From NCBI GenBank assembly GCA_018607135.1, contig JABBCA010000062.1, forward strand, positions 1-40,313: a DNA stretch of 40,313 nt, read 5' to 3'. The notes under the pieces are model-generated. The model had not been told where the DNA came from, did not search any database, and saw only the letters and a list, made by a program, of their open reading frames with translations. How positions within the stretch are numbered: the stretch's first letter is position 1; the number at the start of each line of letters is the position of its first letter. Source of the stretch: Opitutales bacterium. Lineage in GTDB: Bacteria > Verrucomicrobiota > Verrucomicrobiia > Opitutales > Coraliomargaritaceae. The position numbers and the translations under genes were made by a program. Positions 35,314 through 40,313 of the stretch are shown piece after piece.

Positions 35314-37380
35314 CTACGAGCTGGGGTGTTTTAGTTTGTGCTCGACTGCCGCGGCGAGCACATCACGAATTGAAATGATGCCGAGCACTTTTTGAGTTTC
35401 ATCGACCACCAGTAGTTTATTGCTGCCGCAGCGCACCATGGTTTCGATACATGCTTCGATTTGAGTCTCTGGCTTTGCGGTAGGTAATTGCGAGCAGGTA
35501 ATTGCACCAACAGTGGCGCCATCTTCAAGCCCATTGACTTGGACGTAGTCGTAAAAATCTTCGCGTGCAATGACACCTTTAATTTGCTCGGTGTCTGCAT
35601 CGACGATTGGATAGAAGCTATGACGCTCAGAATTGAAACGCTGTAAGGTTGCGACCACGCTGTCATCGTCACGTATGAGATGGAGTTCCCTAGTCATCAA
35701 CTGCTGGACCGTCTGTTCCAGAAGTGGAACTGGCAGCGTGTCTTTCATGCGACCTATTTCTTGAGTGGATCGATACTGTCGCGCAGAGCGTTCTAGGAGT
35801 TTACGCATCGAAGTGCTGTTTTCTAGAATCGCTTTAAACTCTGCGCTACCGAGACCAATTAAAGTGCTTTCCTTCGTGGCAGTGGCGGTGAAGCGCCATT
35901 TGTGATCGGTTAAGAGTGCACGTTCACCAAAGAAGTCTCCGGTTGAAACGTCTTTAATGGTTTCACCGGCTTCATCGGTCAGTCGTATGTTCCCTTTCTT
36001 CACGATGTAGAATGAAAAAGCAGGTTCGCCTGCTTTGAAGAGTGTATTGCCAGCTTCTAGGTGAGCCTCTTGCAGGGCGCGTGTGTAGCGAGGGCTGAGC
36101 AGATTGATGTCTCTTGGAAAGAACATGTCGAGCGTCCAGTCGATCAATACTCGCAACTTACGATCGAGGCCAGGCAGTTTGGCTAGATAGATCGTGCGCC
36201 ACATCCACCAGGCGAAAAAGCCCGAGAAACGTAGCCCCATGATCTCGGCGACAGCGGTCATGTGGCCGATTGCTGCCAGCTCACCAAGTCCCTTAAAAGT
36301 AAATGGCTTCACTGGTTCTGCACGTAGAAATGCGTTTAAGTTTTTACCCAATAATGCACCTTGGCGCATCGCAAACTGTGCTGTAGAGATACAGATTTCT
36401 CCGTCTTGCATCGGCACCGCAGCACAGTCACCTGCAGACCAGAGCCAATCGTAGCCCTTGACTTGCATGGTCTCGGTGGTCCGAATGCGACCATTAACTG
36501 ATTCGACCCCAGTATCGTTGATTAATTTAGTAACGATCGGGTGGGGTGCGTTGCCAACCGTAGAGACTACGGTATTGGTTTCGATCACTTCGCCATTACT
36601 GAGTGTCACTTGATTTGATGTCAGAGCTTTAACGCGCAGATTCAAACGGATGTCCATCCCACGTTCTTTCAGTTTTCGTTCTGCATAGTTACCCAGCTTT
36701 ACGCTGAGCGTGGGCAGTAAGTGATCGCGACTATGAATTAAGCTTACGTGAAAATCCTTTTGGCTGACGTTGCTGTAATATTTGTTGATACTATTGAACA
36801 GGTCTAAGATTTGTCCCGCAGTTTCGACCCCAGAGTAACCGCCACCGACGACCACAAAAGTCAGTAGGCGTTTTCGGCGGTCGGGGTCGATCACGAGATT
36901 GGCTTCTTCGAAACGCGCCAGCACTGTTGCGCGAAGTTTCATCGCATCGCCCACATTTTGCATCAAGTAAGCATGCTCTGCCATGCCAGGCACACGGCTC
37001 AGGTCGACCTTCGCACCCAAGGCCACGACCAGATGTTTGAAGCGAATCGTCACTGGAGGCGAAAACGAGCCGGGGCGAATGGTCAGTTGCTTATTCTCAA
37101 TGTCGATCGACTCGACGCTCGCTTTATAGACCTCTAGTCCTTTGCACAGATGTCGAATCGGATTCACGACATGTCGCGGAGAGAGCGAGGCACTTGCGAC
37201 TTCCGGTAGCATTGGCTGAAACACCATGTAGTTCTCGTCGGCAATCATCCCGATACGGGTCTTTGAGCCTTTACTCAAGGTCTTCAATAGAGCTTTTCCG
37301 CAATAAACACCAGCAAAGCCGCCGCCGAGGATTGCGATTTCGAGATCGAGAGTCTTTTTCTTTTCCATTGTGCCAGACAT
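35314..37380 (-). CDS. NDH-2-type NAD(P)H dehydrogenase fused to cNMP-binding and CBS domains
   Basis: A 688-residue fusion (from ATG 37380; the reading frame opens with a TTG 18 bp earlier). First, a type II NADH dehydrogenase-like flavoprotein (about 10-435): FAD site IAILGGGFAGVYCG, NADH site FVVVGGGYSGVETAG, the GDCAAVPM block, and the C-terminal membrane-associating FFAWWMWRTIYLAKLPG region. Second, a cyclic-nucleotide-binding domain (about 440-560) with GDFFGERALL and a downstream Arg (WRFTATA), i.e. a largely intact phosphate-binding cassette. Third, a CBS pair (about 560-688: LMTRELHLIRDDDSV and RCGSNKLLVVDETQKVLGIISIRDVL). It should pass electrons from NADH to quinones, perhaps gated by cAMP-like and adenosine ligands. 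Only 37 bp separates it from the divergent glcD-like gene. Confidence 0.9.
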   Translation of the reverse strand: MSGTMEKKKTLDLEIAILGGGFAGVYCGKALLKTLSKGSKTRIGMIADENYMVFQPMLPEVASASLSPRHVVNPIRHLCKGLEVYKASVESIDIENKQLTIRPGSFSPPVTIRFKHLVVALGAKVDLSRVPGMAEHAYLMQNVGDAMKLRATVLARFEEANLVIDPDRRKRLLTFVVVGGGYSGVETAGQILDLFNSINKYYSNVSQKDFHVSLIHSRDHLLPTLSVKLGNYAERKLKERGMDIRLNLRVKALTSNQVTLSNGEVIETNTVVSTVGNAPHPIVTKLINDTGVESVNGRIRTTETMQVKGYDWLWSAGDCAAVPMQDGEICISTAQFAMRQGALLGKNLNAFLRAEPVKPFTFKGLGELAAIGHMTAVAEIMGLRFSGFFAWWMWRTIYLAKLPGLDRKLRVLIDWTLDMFFPRDINLLSPRYTRALQEAHLEAGNTLFKAGEPAFSFYIVKKGNIRLTDEAGETIKDVSTGDFFGERALLTDHKWRFTATATKESTLIGLGSAEFKAILENSTSMRKLLERSARQYRSTQEIGRMKDTLPVPLLEQTVQQLMTRELHLIRDDDSVVATLQRFNSERHSFYPIVDADTEQIKGVIAREDFYDYVQVNGLEDGATVGAITCSQLPTAKPETQIEACIETMVRCGSNKLLVVDETQKVLGIISIRDVLAAAVEHKLKHPSS

Positions 37381-37406
37381 TGGGTAGGTAATAATCAATA
37401 AGGAGA

Positions 37407-37412
37407 GCTTTC
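37407..37412 (+). promoter_or_regulatory. Shine-Dalgarno of the FAD-linked oxidase gene
   Basis: An AGGAGAG-like sequence in the short gap (about 37400-37407) precedes ATG 37418 by roughly 10 bp. It fixes the start of the glcD-like gene and is one of the few clear ribosome-binding sites in the window; exact edges are approximate. Confidence 0.5.
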
Positions 37413-37417
37413 AAACA

Positions 37418-38878
37418 ATGAAACACACCGTGGACAAGACATCGTTGAAGAACCAACAAAACGCCTATCGTGCACTTGCGCGCAAACTACCTGAAATCGT
37501 ATTTACCGATGACGAAAGCTGTTTTCGTGCCTCATTGGATAATCTGCGCCTTTCTTTTCTGCCCGATGTCGTGATTCGTGTAGACAGCGCCGATCAAGTC
37601 GGCACCGTCCTCAAGTTGGCCAATCGCTACGGCATTTCAGTCACCCCACGTGGCGCGGGTTCCTCTGCGACCGGTTCGGCAGTGCCCATTCACGGCGGCT
37701 GGGTGCTGGACCTATCTCAATTGAATTCGGTTCACATCGATGCCGTTGGGCGCATTGCCACAGTGGGCCCCGGTGTGGTCACTGCTGAGCTGCAAGCCGC
37801 CGTTGAAGCCCAAGGTCTCTTCTTTCCACCAGATCCGTCCTCTAAGAAGTATTGCACCCTTGGTGGTAACGTCGCATGTAACGCTGGCGGGATGCGCTGT
37901 TTGAAATACGGTGTGACTCGTGACTACGTGCTCGGGCTCGAAGGATTCATGGCTGATGGAAGCCCGTTTCAATACGGTCTGCCATTGAAAAAATACGTGT
38001 CTGGACTCAACCTGCGCGACCTCTTGATCGGTTCAGAAGGCACGCTCGGTGTGATTACCTCGATCAATCTAAAGCTCATTCCTAAACCTGAAAAGCGCTG
38101 GACTGCAATGTTCGCATTCAAGTCCGAAGCCGCAGCACTGAAAGCAGTCGTGGGATTGTTTAAAGCAGGCGTGAGCCCCTCGATTCTAGAATTTCTCGAC
38201 CGTCAATCAGTGGGGTGTGCGGAGCGGTATACTGGCAAAGTCGTTTTTGATGAGCACTCCCGCTCATCGATTTTATTGATCGAGCTCGATGGGAGTCCCA
38301 CTGAAGTGCGGACGCAGCGTAAGCGATTACTAGATTATATGGAAGGCAAGGCCCTCGCCCAGCGCCAAGCTCGCACCGAATCCGCTGCCGAAAAACTCTG
38401 GCAGGTGCGTCGCACCTGCTCGCAGTCGATGTTTTCAATCGCAGATACCAAGCTCAATGAAGACGTCGTTGTGCCGCTCGAAAAACAAGCTGAGCTCATA
38501 CGCTACACCATCGCGTTGAAGAAGGAGATTGGTCTCGCCACACCCACTTTCGGGCATGCCGGCGACGGTAATCTTCATGTGCACATCATGTATGATCGCG
38601 GTAGTAAAGCCGACGCCAAGAAAGCCAAGGCAGGCATCAAAAAGCTCATGCAGAAAGTCGTCGACCTCGGCGGAGTGATCACCGGCGAGCACGGCGTCGG
38701 TCTCGCAAAAGCACCCTTCATGTCGATGCAACACAGCAACGCAGAGATTGCGCAAATGAAAGCCGTCAAAGCCGCCATGGACCCTAAAGGTATTTTAAAC
38801 CCAGGGAAAATCTTCGAGCCCTTCGAAGTCTGGAACCACGACTACGTCGAAGTGACGATGCCTTGGGATCATCGTTGA
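37418..38878 (+). CDS. FAD-linked oxidase, GlcD (glycolate/D-lactate dehydrogenase) family
   Basis: The 486-residue protein has the FAD_binding_4 (PCMH-type) domain (about 50-230: TPRGAGSSATGSAVP for the pyrophosphate of FAD, IATVGPGVVTAELQ, and TLGGNVACNAGGMRCLKYGVTRDYVLGLE) and the FAD-oxidase C-terminal substrate domain (about 235-470) with the conserved TFGHAGDGNLHVHIMYD and ITGEHGVGLAK metal/substrate motifs. Oxidises a 2-hydroxy acid such as glycolate or D-lactate and passes electrons to an acceptor. GlcE and GlcF partners are not beside it, so it may be a D-lactate dehydrogenase-type or work with an unlinked Fe-S protein. A good SD (AGGAGAG) supports the ATG. The divergent NDH-2 fusion is 37 bp away. 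Confidence 0.9.
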   Translation: MKHTVDKTSLKNQQNAYRALARKLPEIVFTDDESCFRASLDNLRLSFLPDVVIRVDSADQVGTVLKLANRYGISVTPRGAGSSATGSAVPIHGGWVLDLSQLNSVHIDAVGRIATVGPGVVTAELQAAVEAQGLFFPPDPSSKKYCTLGGNVACNAGGMRCLKYGVTRDYVLGLEGFMADGSPFQYGLPLKKYVSGLNLRDLLIGSEGTLGVITSINLKLIPKPEKRWTAMFAFKSEAAALKAVVGLFKAGVSPSILEFLDRQSVGCAERYTGKVVFDEHSRSSILLIELDGSPTEVRTQRKRLLDYMEGKALAQRQARTESAAEKLWQVRRTCSQSMFSIADTKLNEDVVVPLEKQAELIRYTIALKKEIGLATPTFGHAGDGNLHVHIMYDRGSKADAKKAKAGIKKLMQKVVDLGGVITGEHGVGLAKAPFMSMQHSNAEIAQMKAVKAAMDPKGILNPGKIFEPFEVWNHDYVEVTMPWDHR

Positions 38879-38895
38879 TCTGCTCGAATTTCTGT

Positions 38896-39546
38896 TTACG
38901 CAGGAAACTCTTCTGGATTGGTGATCTTCATGGAGCGGAATAGGTAGCCTGCGCTGGCTGCAGCCGCACATTGCACGACGGCGTAAACGATAAATGCGCT
39001 CCATGGGATGAACCCGTTCATGCACAGTGCAAGCGTCACTGCGGGGTTGAAGGCTGCAAACGAAATGGGGCCGACTGCATAGGCACCACCCGTGACGATC
39101 GCACCGATTGCGATACCGTAGAAGGGATTGCCTTTTGTGCCCAGTGCAATGGCCACATTGAGAATCACCCACATGAGTGCAAAGGTGAAGACGAACTCAG
39201 CAAAGAGCACGCGCGGTAAGTGGATCTCGATCGCGTTGACATCGGCGAGTCCCTTTGGATTTAAGAGGAGCATCGAGAGTGCGGCCGCGATGGCCCCAGC
39301 GAGGATGACCATTACGTATGGTAAGAATTCCTTTTTGGGATGCGTGCCTGCGGTGAGGTAGGCAACGGTGGTCGCCGGGTTGAAGTGGGCTTTCGAAATG
39401 TGACCGCAGCTGTAAACGAGCGCCGCCAAACCAATACCCACTGCTAGTGGTGTGAACGCTCCAGCGCCTGTGGGTGTCACGCACATCCCAATAATTAAAT
39501 ACAGGAAGTAAGTGCCGATGAATTCGGCGATGAGTTTGTTTTTCAT
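38896..39546 (-). CDS. Aquaporin-family (MIP) channel, atypical selectivity filter
   Basis: The product has 216 residues and about six membrane helices with the two half-helix NPA motifs of the MIP family: N56-P57-A58 ([14 protein letters not shown]) and N167-P168-A169 ([14 protein letters not shown]). Normally the second NPA is followed by Arg (NPAR), which lines the narrow filter and excludes ions; here it is Val (V170). This predicts a wider and less polar pore, perhaps for a larger neutral solute. arsC is just upstream in the same direction, and in some bacteria an aquaglyceroporin works with ArsC to let arsenite leave the cell. No arsR, arsB or acr3 gene is seen, but the left part of that operon lies beyond the window edge. 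About 100-160 bp with a repeat separates the two. Confidence 0.85.
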   Translation of the reverse strand: MKNKLIAEFIGTYFLYLIIGMCVTPTGAGAFTPLAVGIGLAALVYSCGHISKAHFNPATTVAYLTAGTHPKKEFLPYVMVILAGAIAAALSMLLLNPKGLADVNAIEIHLPRVLFAEFVFTFALMWVILNVAIALGTKGNPFYGIAIGAIVTGGAYAVGPISFAAFNPAVTLALCMNGFIPWSAFIVYAVVQCAAAASAGYLFRSMKITNPEEFPA

Positions 39547-39627
39547 GATCGAAAGAAGCCTTAACTTTAATCCTAATCGATTTACGTTGTATCAAGGTTG
39601 GAAGGATGAAGGTGACGATTCCTGGCT

Positions 39628-39705
39628 GGTAGCGGCGCGGGGCCCCCCGCGCCATCCATTAATGTCCATCCGAATCTGTGGCGTGCAGGGACGCGCGCCG
39701 CTACC
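39628..39705. repeat. GTAG-headed inverted REP pair (REPIN-like) after arsC
   Basis: GGTAGCGGCGCG (39628-39639) and CGCGCCGCTACC (39694-39705) are perfect 12-bp inverted copies. Inside the left half GGCGCGGGG pairs with CCCCGCGCC, and inside the right half GCGT pairs with ACGC. The element ends one base before the arsC stop codon (minus strand) and has the same GTAG-head/two-hairpin design as the elements at 4561 and 7123, though its sequence differs. Confidence 0.75.
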
Positions 39706-39706
39706 T

Positions 39707-40144
39707 TTAGGCTCTCACCGCTTCGCGGTAGCCGAAGGCGTAGGCTTCGAAGACGAGTTTGATTTCATCGCGGATACGGCGGAAGGCATCGATTTCGCTT
39801 TCACCTTCACGTTGTGCGTGTGGTGGATCTTCAAAGCCCCAGTGGTAGCGGTTTACTTGACCCGGGAAAGTGGGACAGACTTGGTCGGCGTTGCCACAAA
39901 CCGTGATCACTGTGGTGATGCCTTTATCGAGATAGAGATCAAGGTGGTCGGAAGTGTGACCTTCGGTGCTGATGCCCAGCTCTTCAATCGCTTGAAGTGC
40001 GAGCGGGTGCACCGCGCCCTTTGGTTTGGAACCTGCGCTAAAGACCTCGAAGAGATCGCCAGCTGCGGCGCGTAGTATGGCTTCTGCCATGTGGCTGCGG
40101 CAGGAGTTGCCTGTGCAGAGAATGAGAACTTTTGGTTTTTTCAT
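39707..40144 (-). CDS. arsC: Arsenate reductase, thioredoxin-coupled type
   Basis: Reduces arsenate to arsenite. The 145-residue protein is of the low-molecular-weight phosphatase-like type: CTGNSCR with C10 (nucleophile), C15 and R16, then the second pair C83 and C90 ([10 protein letters not shown]), matching the C10-C82-C89 relay of S. aureus ArsC, and the HWGFEDP block. A plain tyrosine phosphatase would lack the second Cys pair. The start is ATG 40144; the sequence just upstream is wholly a 7-bp tandem array, so no SD is visible. A channel gene lies downstream, separated by a GTAG repeat. An arsR regulator or exporter could lie beyond the right edge. Confidence 0.95.
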   Translation of the reverse strand: MKKPKVLILCTGNSCRSHMAEAILRAAAGDLFEVFSAGSKPKGAVHPLALQAIEELGISTEGHTSDHLDLYLDKGITTVITVCGNADQVCPTFPGQVNRYHWGFEDPPHAQREGESEIDAFRRIRDEIKLVFEAYAFGYREAVRA

Positions 40145-40146
40145 GA

Positions 40147-40313
<167 letters not shown>

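Noticed and set aside
39707-40144. Low-molecular-weight protein tyrosine phosphatase
   Set aside because: C83 and C90 in addition to C10/C15, and the HWGFEDP block, indicate thioredoxin-type arsenate reductase.

Overview
The window is about 40 kb of a Gram-negative bacterial chromosome of moderate G+C. It most resembles a marine member of the Verrucomicrobiota, order Opitutales (Coraliomargarita/Puniceicoccus relatives). This placement is inferred from gene content: a PEP-CTERM protein, System II (ResB/CcsA) cytochrome c maturation, a PPi-type phosphofructokinase, weak or absent Shine-Dalgarno sequences, and GTAG-headed palindromic repeats. No rRNA, tRNA, CRISPR array, prophage or intact transposon was found. 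Almost all DNA is coding, on both strands.

Layout. 1-7126: a minus-strand block of a periplasmic parvulin/SurA-like chaperone, Mfd (overlapping it by 4 nt) and RNase III, with a divergent PIN-PhoH ATPase. 7127-7726 has no protein gene. It holds a GTAG-type repeat pair that supplies the phoH stop codon and a highly structured region (about 7319-7562) resembling a HEARO/omega-RNA, the guide RNA of IscB, with no iscB nearby. 7727-13911: a surface-polysaccharide export module made of a membrane-anchored TPR protein, an outer-membrane beta-barrel, a Wza-type export protein and a Wzc-type tyrosine kinase with an unusual Gly/Tyr-repeat N-terminus. A terminator-like hairpin ends directly before the wza-like start codon. 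13966-16574: a CobW-like protein with degenerate nucleotide-binding motifs, aroC and a LuxR-type response regulator. 16949-18633: two membrane proteins (DsbD_2/TauE-like and SBF-like). 18616-21945: hemF-hemE-hemY, the last common steps to protohaem by the oxygen-dependent route. 22055-24258: an atypical SDR and PPi-phosphofructokinase. 24480-27403: a PAS protein lacking a kinase catalytic domain, ParA without ParB, a Xer recombinase and a MOSC protein. 27476-29083: a PEP-CTERM protein and a probable decayed gene. 29085-32831: lipoprotein-resB-ccsA. 32910-35298: ychF and a REC-histidine kinase. 35314-38878: an NDH-2 dehydrogenase fused to cyclic-nucleotide-binding and CBS domains, divergent from a GlcD-type FAD oxidase. 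38896-40144: an aquaporin-family channel lacking the selectivity-filter arginine, with thioredoxin-type arsenate reductase. The right edge is a 7-bp tandem array.

The most interesting signals are the structured RNA at 7319-7562; three GTAG-headed repeat loci, one of which has compensatory stem changes between neighbouring units; three arrays with 7-bp period; the Gly/Tyr-tailed tyrosine kinase and the hairpin before its operon; the NDH-2/cNMP/CBS fusion; and the arginine-less channel beside arsC. All functional assignments come from reading the sequence and motif recognition; no database search was made.
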